Positions 1 to 8,395 of a DNA stretch of 64,000 nt are shown one piece after another (position 1 is the first letter of the stretch; each line of letters starts with the position of its first letter). The notes beneath the pieces were generated by a model, which was not told where the DNA came from, did no database searches, and worked only from the letters and a program-made list of their open reading frames with translations. Made by a program: the position numbers and the translations under genes. The DNA comes from Abditibacterium sp. (lineage in GTDB: Bacteria; Armatimonadota; Abditibacteriia; Abditibacteriales; Abditibacteriaceae). The stretch spans positions 1 to 64,000 of the forward strand of contig JAUJNG010000007.1 in NCBI GenBank assembly GCA_030448265.1, given 5' to 3'.

Positions 1-95
1 CCCCGCCTCGACCAAATTTTCCACTTCGTAATTCCTACGACAAAAGTGCTTGTGTCCTCGCCTGCTTTCAGAGCGCGCCGGACTGGACTCGAATT

Positions 96-857
96 TCACG
101 CCTTCGACTGTGCCCAGGCATACATCAAAATCGTGCCCGCCATCGCCACATTGAGCGATTCGGCGCGGCCAAAAATCGGAATCGAAACGCGCTCGCTCGC
201 CGCCGCGAATTGGGGCGAAATACCGCGCGTTTCATGGCCCAGAACGAGCGCGAAGCGCGCGGGCCACTGGAAATCGAAGCAGTTTCGGCCACCATGCGCC
301 TCCGCCGTCACAATCGGCACGTTTTGAGCGCCCAGCTTTTCGATAATCGTCGCTGCATCTTCGCCGCGAAGCGGCGGCAGATGGAACAAGCTGCCCGCCG
401 CGCTCCGCACCACTTTGGGCGAAAAAGGATCGGCGCCGCCCACGCTGGCAACGCCCGCAATGCCCGCCGCATCCGCCGCGCGCCACAGCGTTCCCACGTT
501 GCCAGGATCGGAAATTCCGTCCAAAATTAGAGTCGAAGCGGGAAATTCCACGCGGCGTGAGGGCGCGGGCAACTCGCCAAACGCCAATATCGAAGTCGCG
601 GTTTGCGCTTCGCCGGAGTAGGCCAAAATTGCGTTTTCCACGCGGCGCACCGGCAATCCGAGGTCGAGGGCGCGTTCGCTCAATTCGTTTTCGTCGGGCG
701 CGGCCAGGATTTCCCGCAACGGAAACTCGCTTTCCAAAGCCGCCGCGACCACGTTGCGGCCTTCGATGAGAAACAGACCGTTCTCGCGCCGTCCTTTGCC
801 ACTGTGCAAAGCGCGCGCGAGTTGAATAAGCGGATGACGCCGCGAAGAAATAATCAT
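96..857 (-). CDS. TrmH/SpoU-family RNA 2'-O-methyltransferase
   Basis: Predicted SAM-dependent SPOUT methyltransferase acting on the 2'-OH of a tRNA or rRNA nucleotide. The 253 residues show an N-terminal substrate-binding region (about 1-95; LFLIEGRNVV is typical of the RlmB/TrmH group) and a C-terminal SPOUT domain. Seen motifs are ILDGISDPGNVGTLWRAAD near residue 111, LVLGHETRGIS, and SLNVAMAGTIL near the end, which form the trefoil knot in this family. I chose the ATG at 857 because the longer open frame runs antisense through mutM. Divergent from mutM across a hairpin repeat. Exact RNA target cannot be read from sequence. Confidence 0.9.
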   Translation of the reverse strand: MIISSRRHPLIQLARALHSGKGRRENGLFLIEGRNVVAAALESEFPLREILAAPDENELSERALDLGLPVRRVENAILAYSGEAQTATSILAFGELPAPSRRVEFPASTLILDGISDPGNVGTLWRAADAAGIAGVASVGGADPFSPKVVRSAAGSLFHLPPLRGEDAATIIEKLGAQNVPIVTAEAHGGRNCFDFQWPARFALVLGHETRGISPQFAAASERVSIPIFGRAESLNVAMAGTILMYAWAQSKA

Positions 858-930
858 GGAAAACGGAATTCGGGAGACGGAAGTGCTGGCGGGAACGTCT
901 CCCGAATTCCGTATTCTGTCTCCCGTCTTC
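858..930. repeat. Inverted repeat, GGAGACGGAATACGG family, copy 1
   Basis: Two arms of short degenerate units (GGAATTCGGGAGACGGAAG against CCCGAATTCCGTATTCTG) face each other between the divergent trmH-like and mutM starts. The same unit vocabulary recurs at 3275, 18289 and 20081, so this is a dispersed family. It would form a hairpin in RNA from either strand. Confidence 0.75.
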
Positions 931-938
931 CCAAAATT

Positions 939-1775
939 ATGCCCGAACTTCCCGAAGCTGAAACTGTGCGCGCCCAACTCGAACCACAACTCGTGGGAGA
1001 GCGCATTCTCCATTCCTGGGCGCGCACCGCGCGCATCACCCTTCCTTCGATTGATGAATTTGGCGCGCGCACCCGTAACCAAACCATCGTCGCGGCCAAA
1101 CGGCGCGGCAAGCAGATTTATTTTCCCCTCCAAAGCGGCGACTCGCTCCTCGTGCATCTCGGCATGACCGGACGCCTCCACGTCGAGGACGACGCGCAGT
1201 TTGAAAGCGAGGCGCTGCACCGCCACATTCAGGGCGTGTTGCGCCTCTCGAACGGCAAGCGGCTGGTTTTCACCGACCCGCGCACCTTCGGCAAACTGGG
1301 CGTGGCGCGCGAACTCGATTTTCTGCACAAAATGGGGCCGGAACCGCTCGACGCCGATTTCAATGCCGAGAAAATCGTCCAAAAACTGTCGAAAAAGAAT
1401 GTCCGCATCAAAGCGGCGATTTTAGACCAGAATTTGGTGGCGGGACTGGGCAACATTTACGCGGATGAAGTCTGTTTTCTGGCCAAAATTCATCCTGAAG
1501 CGCGCGCGAGTGAGATTCCCGTCGAAAAACTGCGCGAGTTAGTGGGGTTTATGCGTCCGACGCTGGAACGGGCGATTGCGGCGCGTGGGGCCACGCTCAA
1601 AGATGGCGGTTATCAGGACACGTTCGGGCACTTCGGCGAGTTCATCCCGCAAATCTACGGGCGCAAAGGCGAAGGCTGTGACAACTGCGGCGCCCTCATC
1701 GAACGCGGCGTTTTGGGCGCGGGTAAAACGGCGCGCAGCTATCACTTTTGTCCCAACTGTCAGAAGAAAGATTAA
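939..1775 (+). CDS. mutM: Formamidopyrimidine-DNA glycosylase
   Basis: Base-excision repair enzyme that removes 8-oxoguanine and formamidopyrimidines and nicks the abasic site. The 278-residue length is typical. The N-terminus PELPEAETVR provides the catalytic Pro after Met removal and the conserved Glu. The C-terminal zinc finger is visible as CDNCG ... FCPNC (Cys-X2-Cys-X16-Cys-X2-Cys), followed only by a few residues. The start is the ATG giving the obligate MPELPE sequence; the longer upstream frame is antisense to the neighbouring methyltransferase and is rejected. First of a rightward run mutM-kptA-nadC-birA. Confidence 0.97.
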   Translation: MPELPEAETVRAQLEPQLVGERILHSWARTARITLPSIDEFGARTRNQTIVAAKRRGKQIYFPLQSGDSLLVHLGMTGRLHVEDDAQFESEALHRHIQGVLRLSNGKRLVFTDPRTFGKLGVARELDFLHKMGPEPLDADFNAEKIVQKLSKKNVRIKAAILDQNLVAGLGNIYADEVCFLAKIHPEARASEIPVEKLRELVGFMRPTLERAIAARGATLKDGGYQDTFGHFGEFIPQIYGRKGEGCDNCGALIERGVLGAGKTARSYHFCPNCQKKD

Positions 1776-1877
1776 ACACAGAGAACACGGAGAGACAGAG
1801 GAAACAGAGAGTTTTTTGAGGTTTTGCCTTCTTGAAAATCCTCTTTTTCCTCTGTCTCTCCGTGTTCTCTGTGTTGA
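1775..1877. repeat. Inverted repeat, CACAGAGACACGGAG family, copy 1
   Basis: Left arm AACACAGAGAACACGGAGAG and right arm CTCTCCGTGTTCTCTGTGTT are near-perfect complements, each built of repeated CACAGAG/CACGGAG-like units. It starts at the mutM stop and ends 11 bases before the kptA start. Other copies are at 28464, 35588 and 58037. Confidence 0.85.
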
Positions 1878-1887
1878 ACTGCGAGCA

Positions 1888-2445
1888 ATGAACTCGCAGG
1901 AAATCATCAGAAAGTCGAAATGGCTTTCCAAACATCTGCGCCACGCGCCCCAGCGCATTGGACTGGAATTGGAAAGCGGCGGCTGGGTCGAAGTCGAGAA
2001 ACTGTTGGCGGCGGCCCGAAAGTTTGGGATGGAATTGTCGCGCGCGCAGTTGGAAGAAGTCGTGGCCAAAAACGACAAGCAGCGCTTCGCTTTCGACGCG
2101 GCGAAAGCCAAAATTCGCGCCAATCAGGGCCACAGCATCGAAGTCGATCTCGAACTGGAAGCGCAAATTCCGCCCGCGACGCTCTTTCACGGCACGGGCG
2201 CCCAAAACCGCGAGTTGCTGCTCCGCGAGGGCCTGAAAAAGATGCGCCGCCATCACGTTCATCTGTCGAGCGATGTCGAAACTGCGCGCAAAGTCGGCGC
2301 GCGGCACGGAAAACCGCTAATTTTCGCCGTCGATGCGGCGCGCATGAGCGCCGATGGACAGGTCTTTTATCGCAGCGAAAACGGCGTCTGGCTGACAGAT
2401 GAAGTGGCGCCGTCATACTTGCAACTTCACGCCTACCATGACTGA
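1888..2445 (+). CDS. kptA: RNA 2'-phosphotransferase, Tpt1/KptA family
   Basis: Transfers an internal RNA 2'-phosphate to NAD+, giving ADP-ribose 1'',2''-cyclic phosphate. In fungi this finishes tRNA splicing; in bacteria, which lack that pathway, the natural substrate is unclear. The 185 residues show the winged-helix N-half (SKWLSKHLRHAPQRIGLELE, GGWVEVEKLL) and the ADP-ribosyltransferase-like C-half with LFHGTGAQN and RRHHVHLSSD. The start is the first ATG after the palindrome. It overlaps nadC by 8 bases, suggesting translational coupling. The product would use NAD+, and the next gene makes an NAD precursor. Confidence 0.93.
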   Translation: MNSQEIIRKSKWLSKHLRHAPQRIGLELESGGWVEVEKLLAAARKFGMELSRAQLEEVVAKNDKQRFAFDAAKAKIRANQGHSIEVDLELEAQIPPATLFHGTGAQNRELLLREGLKKMRRHHVHLSSDVETARKVGARHGKPLIFAVDAARMSADGQVFYRSENGVWLTDEVAPSYLQLHAYHD

Positions 2446-3271
2446 TTTGCTGCTTTGTCCCTTTGTCGAAAACGCGCTGCGCGAGGATTTGCGCTCCGGC
2501 GACATCACCACCGACGCGCTCATTCCCGCCGCTTTGCGCGGCGTCGCGGCGATGAATTTTCGCGCCCCTGGCGTGGTTTGCGGCTTGAACCTCGCCCAAA
2601 TCGCCTTTCAAACTCTCGATGCGAGTGCCCAGGTCGAAATTTTGGCCCAGGAAGGCCAGAAAGTCAGCGCAGGAACGACGGTGATGCGCGTCGAAGCGAG
2701 GGGCCGCGCGCTACTCAGCGCCGAACGAGTCGCGCTCAATTTCGCGCAGCGATTATCGGGCATCGCGACTTTAACGAGCCAGTTTGTCGAGGCCGTCGCA
2801 GGCACCAAAGCCGTGATCGCCGACACGCGCAAAACCACGCCAGGACTGCGATTGCTCGAAAAATACGCGGTGCGCTGCGGCGGCGGGAGCAATCACCGCT
2901 TCGCGCTCGATGATTTGATCCTCATCAAAGACAACCACATCGCGCTGTGCGGCGGCATTTCGCAAGCGGTGGAGCGAGCGCGCCACAGCATCGGCCACGC
3001 CGTGAAAATCGAGGTCGAATGCGACACGCTTTCGCAGGTTGAAGAAGCGGTGGCGGCGCGCGCCGACATCCTTTTGCTGGACAACATGGGGCCGGACATT
3101 TTGAAACAGGCCGTGGCGATTATCGGCGGGCGCGCGCTGGCGGAAGCATCGGGTGGCGTCAATTTGCACTCGGTGCGCGCCATCGCGGAGAGTGGGGTCG
3201 ATTTGATTTCGGTCGGCGCGCTCACGCACGGCGCGAAGTCGCTCGATATCGGTCTGGACGTGGAGATTTAG
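2438..3271 (+). CDS. nadC: Nicotinate-nucleotide pyrophosphorylase (carboxylating)
   Basis: Quinolinate phosphoribosyltransferase of de novo NAD synthesis: quinolinate plus PRPP to nicotinate mononucleotide, CO2 and PPi. Length 277 is normal. Seen motifs: EDLRSGDITTDALIP near the N-terminus, DTRKTTPGLR in the PRPP/quinolinate site, KDNHI, KIEVECDTL, LLLDNM and ASGGV, in family order. The ATG at 2438 overlaps the kptA stop. No nadA or nadB lies in the window. Confidence 0.97.
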   Translation: MTDLLLCPFVENALREDLRSGDITTDALIPAALRGVAAMNFRAPGVVCGLNLAQIAFQTLDASAQVEILAQEGQKVSAGTTVMRVEARGRALLSAERVALNFAQRLSGIATLTSQFVEAVAGTKAVIADTRKTTPGLRLLEKYAVRCGGGSNHRFALDDLILIKDNHIALCGGISQAVERARHSIGHAVKIEVECDTLSQVEEAVAARADILLLDNMGPDILKQAVAIIGGRALAEASGGVNLHSVRAIAESGVDLISVGALTHGAKSLDIGLDVEI

Positions 3272-3274
3272 ATT

Positions 3275-3355
3275 TGGGAGACGGAATACGGGAGACGAGA
3301 GAGCTAAGCGCGGCTCGCATCTTCCGTCTCCCCTATTCCGTCTCCCGTATTCCGA
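3275..3355. repeat. Inverted repeat, GGAGACGGAATACGG family, copy 2
   Basis: TGGGAGACGGAATACGGGAG on the left pairs with CTATTCCGTCTCCCGTATTC-like sequence on the right around an AGAGCTAAGCGCGG spacer. It fills the gap between nadC and birA, starting 4 bases after the nadC stop and ending at the birA start, so it probably lies in the birA leader RNA. Confidence 0.8.
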
Positions 3356-3358
3356 ATC

Positions 3359-4078
3359 ATGATCGGCGAACCGATTTTACGCCTCGAAACCACCGACTCC
3401 ACCAACCGTGTCGCGCTCGATTGGGACGAAGCGCCGCACGGCGCGGCGGTGGTGGCGCGCGCGCAAAGCGGCGGGCGCGGGCGATTGGGGCGGCATTGGG
3501 AATCGCCGCGCGACGCGGGGTTGTATTTGTCGCTGGTTTTGCGGCCCGAATCGCCGCAAAACAGCGCGGTTTGGTCGTTGATGACGGCGCTGGGCGTGGC
3601 GCGGGCGCTGGAAAAACTCACAGCGTTGAAAATCGGCCTCAAATGGCCCAATGATGTGTTGGGATTCGACCCCGATGGCGCGCCGCGCAAAATCGGCGGC
3701 ATTTTAGGCGAAGCTAAAGGCCCGAAAATCGTGATTGGGATTGGCCTCAACCTCAACCAAAGCATCGAAGAGTTGCCGGAGCGTCCGATTTTTCCCGCCT
3801 CGTCGCTGCGCCTGCTAAGCGGGCGCGATTGGGATGTCGAACTTGTTCTCATGGCGGTTTTGAGCGAACTGGACGATGTTTTTAAGCGAGATTGGGACGA
3901 GGTGCGCGCCGATTTCGAGCGCCGCTGCTGGGGCATCGGCGAAGTCGCGCGTTTTGAAAGCGAGGGCGCTTCAATGCTGGGAGTTGTGGCCGGTGTGGAC
4001 GGCGACGGCGCCCTTCTGCTGCGCTCGGCGGACGGCTTGAAGCGCGTGGTGGCGGGCGAAGTCTCCTATTTTTTGTGA
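3359..4078 (+). CDS. birA: Biotin-[acetyl-CoA-carboxylase] ligase
   Basis: Activates biotin to biotinyl-5'-AMP and attaches it to the biotin carboxyl carrier protein. The 239 residues are the catalytic and C-terminal SH3-like domains only. The short form without the N-terminal helix-turn-helix repressor domain is common. Motifs seen: TDSTN, GRGRLGRHW (biotinyl-AMP loop), LKWPNDV, KIGGILGE, VIGIGLNLN. Because it lacks a DNA-binding domain it is unlikely to autoregulate as in E. coli. It ends 4 bases from a convergent gene. Confidence 0.95.
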   Translation: MIGEPILRLETTDSTNRVALDWDEAPHGAAVVARAQSGGRGRLGRHWESPRDAGLYLSLVLRPESPQNSAVWSLMTALGVARALEKLTALKIGLKWPNDVLGFDPDGAPRKIGGILGEAKGPKIVIGIGLNLNQSIEELPERPIFPASSLRLLSGRDWDVELVLMAVLSELDDVFKRDWDEVRADFERRCWGIGEVARFESEGASMLGVVAGVDGDGALLLRSADGLKRVVAGEVSYFL

Positions 4079-4082
4079 TGGC

Positions 4083-4496
4083 TTAGGGGAGCATCCAGAC
4101 CAGGGTGAAAAGCAAAAGCGGCACGATGGCGAAACAGCCGGCTCTGGGCCGGATGATTTGGACGTGGGCCGTGCTTTTTTCATCGAAATCGGTTTGCCAG
4201 GGGTCTAACTCGAATTCGTGGTTTTGGTGAACCAGCCAGCGCCCGCAATGAGGACACTGTTTCGCCTCGACTTCGATGGGCTGCTCGCAGTAGCGGCACA
4301 CCACCAGACGATCCGGCAACAAACCCTCCTGTTTGAGCCGGTCTTGAAGCGCTTGCTCGACTTTCGACTTTTGCAGCGGCGGTGTCGCACTGCCTTCAAC
4401 CGCGTCCGCCCAGGGCAGGCGGTATCGACAGCGACGGCAGTAGGCCACATCGAGCGGATTCAGATCGCCACACAACGAGCAGTGGTCTTTGGGCAT
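4083..4496 (-). CDS. Double zinc-ribbon membrane protein
   Basis: A 137-residue protein with two zinc-ribbon Cys pairs: CSLC and CRRC in the first 22 residues, then CRYC and CPHC near residues 70-85. A hydrophobic C-terminal tail (CFAIVPLLLFTLVWMLP) probably anchors it in the inner membrane with the ribbons cytoplasmic. No enzyme motif is visible. Zinc-ribbon plus tail-anchor proteins are often regulatory or scaffolding; function here is unknown. Convergent with birA. Confidence 0.8.
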   Translation of the reverse strand: MPKDHCSLCGDLNPLDVAYCRRCRYRLPWADAVEGSATPPLQKSKVEQALQDRLKQEGLLPDRLVVCRYCEQPIEVEAKQCPHCGRWLVHQNHEFELDPWQTDFDEKSTAHVQIIRPRAGCFAIVPLLLFTLVWMLP

Positions 4497-4671
4497 TTCG
4501 CTGAGTTATACCAGGTTTGGCTGGCGTTTGAAGCCGCAAGTTGGAAGTTACGCGGTCATCGGGAATCCATACTTTCTTTCGCAACTTGTCTTTGCAGGGA
4601 GCGTTCTAAAGGGCAGCGATTTTGGAACCCGATTTCCAAACGCCTTTATTTCAATTTTCGAGGAATTCAAG

Positions 4672-5526
4672 ATGATGAAACGTAATGCATGGCTCATCGG
4701 CACCGCCGCGACGGTTTTTACTCTCACGGCGGGCTGGGCCGAGATCAGTGAGGCGCAGCGCGGTCGGGGTCGCGTCGGCGTTGCCAACCAGGCTCGCCGC
4801 GCTGCCGAAGCCAGAAACATCCTCCGGCGCACCCGCAACGTGCAGGACACCCAACTCGCCGTCCGAGAAGCCGAAGCCCTCACCGGACAAGAGTTGACGG
4901 CCCCGCAGCGACAGCGAATGCTGGAGGCCGTCGCCGAGCGCAATCTGGCTATCGAAGCGGCGCAGGGCCAGTATCGCCAACGCGCCCAGGCCCTGATTGG
5001 CGAGGACGCCGATCCAACTCGGCTTTCCAATGCCCAGAGGCAGCAGGTGCGCGAGTTGGCCGAAGTTCGCGATGCAGCCATTAGCGCCGCGCGCGACAAT
5101 ATGCAGCAAAACGTGGCCTCCATTCTGCGCGTCACGGTTGACCAGTTGGCCGCCCGATCCGACGAACTCAAAGCCGAGCGCCAGATTCAGCAGGCCAACA
5201 ATGGCCGCCCGCTCACCGACGAACAGAAAGCCAAATTGCGCGCTGCGCTCGCCAAGCGCAACGAGGCCATCGAGACGGCTCAAAGCCAGTATCGCCAGAG
5301 CGCGCGCGAACTTCTGCCCAACGCCAACGGCACCCGCCTGACCGAAGCCGAAAAGCAGCAGCTTCGCCCCCTCGCCACCACGCGCGACAGCGCAATTCGC
5401 GCCGCTCACGACGCTTTCAATAAAACGATGGGAATCTCCGGCGACGCTGCCAACACGCGCCAGGAAGGGGAGAATGGAAACGCAGAAAATGTGAACCAGG
5501 CCGCACAGCAAGAGCAAACTCAGTAG
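4672..5526 (+). CDS. Secreted helical repeat protein
   Basis: A 284-residue protein with a signal peptide (MKRNAWLIGTAATVFTLTAG then AEISEAQ). The mature part is Ala/Glu/Gln/Arg-rich helix with two tandem repeats of about 100 residues. Each repeat contains LT-x-QR/EK-x(3)LR/LE, A-x-RN-x-AIE, a QGQYRQ/QSQYRQ segment, then AIxAA. It resembles periplasmic coiled-coil proteins loosely; I do not recognise a named family. The start is the ATG after GAGGAATTC; the longer upstream frame is rejected for lacking a ribosome site. Followed by a strong terminator. Confidence 0.75.
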   Translation: MMKRNAWLIGTAATVFTLTAGWAEISEAQRGRGRVGVANQARRAAEARNILRRTRNVQDTQLAVREAEALTGQELTAPQRQRMLEAVAERNLAIEAAQGQYRQRAQALIGEDADPTRLSNAQRQQVRELAEVRDAAISAARDNMQQNVASILRVTVDQLAARSDELKAERQIQQANNGRPLTDEQKAKLRAALAKRNEAIETAQSQYRQSARELLPNANGTRLTEAEKQQLRPLATTRDSAIRAAHDAFNKTMGISGDAANTRQEGENGNAENVNQAAQQEQTQ

Positions 5527-5555
5527 CGGCTTCCCCTGGGGCCAACACCGTTCAA

Positions 5556-5586
5556 AAGCGCACGCGATCCCCTCGCGTGCGCTTTT
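5556..5586 (+). terminator. Intrinsic terminator after the helical repeat protein
   Basis: AAAGCGCACGCGA, loop TCCCC, then TCGCGTGCGCTTTTT: a 12-13 bp stem followed by a T-run, 30 bases after the stop codon. Confidence 0.9.
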
Positions 5587-5731
5587 TCTCATTATTAACC
5601 AGTGTTGCGGATTTGTTGAAAAGTGACGGCTCGCCTCCCTCTCGCGCAGGGAGAGGAAGTCAAACTCCCGCTTTGCGCGACGGACGCTGAAAACTGATGC
5701 CGAGCTTCAACTCCGGCAACACCTGGCAGCT

Positions 5732-5880
5732 TATGACATGGAAGCCGACCGCGCCGAAATGCACAATCTTGCATCCGCCCCGTTGCAGCGTGCCCAAACC
5801 ATGTCGGCGCAATACGAGTTATGGGCCAAACGCTGTGGAGTGCTTTCCTGGGAGCAAACCGATCCGTCGCGATTTTCATT
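5732..5880 (+). pseudogene. C-terminal remnant of an arylsulfatase-like gene
   Basis: This frame encodes YDMEADRAEMHNLA followed by MSAQYELWAKRCGVL and SWEQ, which matches the usual C-terminal end of family S1 arylsulfatases (YDMEADRTE..NLA ... AxRCGVLPW). The catalytic N-terminal part with C/S-X-P-X-R is absent, and the upstream sequence does not continue the similarity. I read it as a truncated, non-functional remnant. The rest of 5587-6137 holds nothing else I can support. Confidence 0.6.
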
Positions 5881-6137
5881 CTGGCTCACAGTGACGTGTT
5901 CAAGGAGGATTTATAGTATGTCGTGTCGCGGCGGCGCTTTCGACTTGGGGTGCGCTCTCTCGTCAGCGAATCACGATGTGCTGGGAAAAGTTTTCGCGAG
6001 GTGGAACTGGCGCGCCCCACCTGGCTTCCCAGAGAGAAAAGGGGGTGTCTGAAGAACAGCCAAGATGCTGCAGGTTGTGTCGCGGGGCCGCGTGCGGGCT
6101 GTCGCGCCAGCAGCCACCACGCCGTAAGCTGTTTGCC

Positions 6138-6812
6138 ATGAAGATGTCCGGCGCGCGGCAGCGGCTCGTTGTGGTGGGAGCGCTGCTGCTTTGGTCCATC
6201 ACCCTGCTGCTTGTTCGCAGTGAACTCACTGCCAACTGGATAGCGCTGGGCCTGATATGGAATCTGTTCCTGGCGAGCGTGCCCTTGTTCTGGAGCGCTG
6301 CGTTTCAAGCCGCGCTCCAGCGCAGCCGTCGAGGTTTGGCTGCGCTCTGCTTCGCTTTGTGGCTGCTTTTCCTGCCTAACGCGCCTTACATTCTCACTGA
6401 CTTTATTCATCTCTCCCCGCGCCCGCCCGTGCCGTTGTGGTTCGTTTTGGCGGTGCTGCTCTCGTGTGCCGGAACCGGCACGCTGCTCGGCTATCTCTCG
6501 GTGGTCACGGTTCACCGTGTTGTGGAACACACGTTCGGCAAAGTGGTGGGCTGGATGGTTGCCACAGGTTCGCTACTGCTCTGTGGTTTTGGAATCTATC
6601 TGGGCCGCTTTTTGCGTTGGAACAGCTGGGACGCTCTTACCAGGCCCCTATCGCTGATGCAGGCCATCGGGGGTCAATTTATTGATTCCGGCTCTCATCC
6701 ACATCCTTTGCCCGTAACGCTAATTTTCGGCGGTGGTCTGGTGCTGGGTTACATCGCGCTTCGTGTTATCGCTGTCTCAATGTGGGCCGAGCCGCAAACG
6801 AAATCCCTTTGA
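6138..6812 (+). CDS. DUF1361-like polytopic membrane protein
   Basis: A 224-residue integral membrane protein with about six or seven hydrophobic helices. Characteristic DUF1361 features are visible: NLFLASVPLFWS near residue 40, LWLLFLPNAPYILTDFIHL near 75, and GIYLGRFLRWNSWD near 155. Role unknown in the family. The start is the ATG giving a short basic N-terminus before the first helix; the upstream extension is low-complexity and overlaps no ribosome site. Confidence 0.8.
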   Translation: MKMSGARQRLVVVGALLLWSITLLLVRSELTANWIALGLIWNLFLASVPLFWSAAFQAALQRSRRGLAALCFALWLLFLPNAPYILTDFIHLSPRPPVPLWFVLAVLLSCAGTGTLLGYLSVVTVHRVVEHTFGKVVGWMVATGSLLLCGFGIYLGRFLRWNSWDALTRPLSLMQAIGGQFIDSGSHPHPLPVTLIFGGGLVLGYIALRVIAVSMWAEPQTKSL

Positions 6813-6861
6813 TAACGCAAAGGTGCCGTGATGTTGTTTAATCATCTCGAAAACTGAACCC

Positions 6862-8157
6862 TCAGCGCCCGCCCAGGCCGCTCAGCGAAGCGCCTTCGAT
6901 AAAGTAGCGCTGGGTGAAAAAGAAGAGCACGATGATGGGCAGCACCACGAGGGTCGAGGCCGCCATGAGCAGGCCAGGTTCGCCGCCGTGCTGTTGCTGG
7001 TAGAGTTGCAGCGCGTAGGCGAGGGTCATTTTTTCCGGCGAAGAAAGGTAAATCAGCGGCCCCTGGAAGTTGTTCCAGGCGCCCATCACGCCCATGATGC
7101 TGATCGCGGCGAGGGCCGGTTTGACCTGGGGCAGCATGATGCGCCAGTAGATGCCCAGCGGCCCGCAGCCGTCGATTTTGGCGGCGTCTTCGAGTTCGGT
7201 GGGAATCGACATGAAAAACTGGCGCAGCAAAAAGATGTTGAAAGCCGACCCGAAAAACGCCGGCACCCACAACGGCAGAAGCGTATCGACCCAGCCCAGC
7301 GACCGGAAGATGAGAAACTGCGGCATCATGGTGACGGCGGCGGGCACCATCATCGTCGCCAGCAGCACCACGAAGAGCAGGTTCTTGCCAGGCCAGTTCA
7401 AGCGCGCGAACGAGTAGGCGACCAGCGACGAAGAGAGCAGGGTGCCCGCGACGGTCATTATGGTCAGGAAGAGCGTGTTGCCCAGAAAGGTGAGACCGAA
7501 ATGCGTTTCGGGCGGCAGAAATTCCAGTGCTTCCGAATAGTTCTCCCAGCGCGGCGCGACCTGGCGGATTTTGGTGAGTTGGTCGCGCGTCGCCACGAAA
7601 GTTGCGGCCTGGGGCGCATCGACCGGCTTCACTTCGATGGCTCCCGATGGCAAATTGGCGACTTCGGCGACTTTAATCGGCTTCGCGGTGTCCTTGCCAT
7701 ACCACGACAGCCCCGCCGCTTCTTTTTCGGCGTTGAGCAGCGTTGCGCTGGTTACCTGCTGAGTTGGAATCCAGACGGGCGGAAACACGGCCTGTTCGTC
7801 GTCGGCTTTGAGCGAGGCCGAGAGCAGCCACGCGAACGGCACCAGAAAGAGCAGCGACCCCGCCAGAAGCGAAATTTGCGCGGCGGAGAGTTTGATCACC
7901 TGCGCGGCGTGCGAAGCGTTGCGCGTGTTGCGCCGCACCAGGAAAAGCGAGGCTGCGACCGCAACCAATGCCAGCAGCGCGATGAGAAGGGGGTTTTGCA
8001 CCCAGAACACGGCGGCGCCTAGTGCGAGCATCAAAAACGCGCTCACGACGATGCCGGACGGCTGGAGGACGCGCACCGACGCCACGAGGGCGCTGAGCAA
8101 AACGACGAAAGCCCCCACGCTGAGGAGGATGGCGATAAGCCAGAAGAAGGCGAACAT
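6862..8157 (-). CDS. Carbohydrate ABC transporter permease, MalG/UgpE type
   Basis: Inner-membrane permease of a CUT1 sugar importer. The 431 residues are longer than the usual 280. Three extra helices occupy the first ~75 residues, then LAGSLLFLVPFAWLLSASLK, then a soluble insert of about 90 residues before the core BPD domain. The EAA loop is visible as DAAKIDGCG followed by YWRIMLPQ. The C-terminus ends EGASLSGLGGR, normal for MalG-type proteins. It follows the fused binding protein/permease gene on the same strand, separated by a large inverted repeat, and probably pairs with it. Substrate unknown. Confidence 0.9.
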   Translation of the reverse strand: MFAFFWLIAILLSVGAFVVLLSALVASVRVLQPSGIVVSAFLMLALGAAVFWVQNPLLIALLALVAVAASLFLVRRNTRNASHAAQVIKLSAAQISLLAGSLLFLVPFAWLLSASLKADDEQAVFPPVWIPTQQVTSATLLNAEKEAAGLSWYGKDTAKPIKVAEVANLPSGAIEVKPVDAPQAATFVATRDQLTKIRQVAPRWENYSEALEFLPPETHFGLTFLGNTLFLTIMTVAGTLLSSSLVAYSFARLNWPGKNLLFVVLLATMMVPAAVTMMPQFLIFRSLGWVDTLLPLWVPAFFGSAFNIFLLRQFFMSIPTELEDAAKIDGCGPLGIYWRIMLPQVKPALAAISIMGVMGAWNNFQGPLIYLSSPEKMTLAYALQLYQQQHGGEPGLLMAASTLVVLPIIVLFFFTQRYFIEGASLSGLGGR

Positions 8158-8220
8158 AATGGTGTTTGGGGTGTTGAATGGCTGAAGAAGTTATGAAATG
8201 TGTGACTTCCTAAATCTCCC

Positions 8221-8362
8221 TTAAGAAGCAGTTTTGGAAGTGCCCGTAGGGGCGTAGCGTGCTACGCCCAAAACCCTGAGTGCGCGCGTCATAAGAAGGT
8301 TTCTCCAACGCCCTGGGCGTAGCACGCTACGCCCCTACGGGCACTTCCAAAACTGCTTCTTA
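8221..8362. repeat. Long perfect inverted repeat between two ABC genes
   Basis: Arms of 48 bases are perfect complements: TAAGAAGCAGTTTTGGAAGT continuing through GCCCGTAGGGGCGTAGC, and its reverse at 8314-8362. The spacer is 44 bases. It sits in the 238-base gap between the fused binding protein/permease gene and the second permease, where it would form a strong mRNA hairpin. Confidence 0.95.
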
Positions 8363-8395
8363 GGAGGCGGGGGAGGTTCACACGTCGTCGTTCCC

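Noticed and set aside
603..938. N-terminal extension of MutM
   Set aside because: MutM requires an N-terminal MPELPE; the extension is antisense to the TrmH-like gene and crosses the hairpin repeat.
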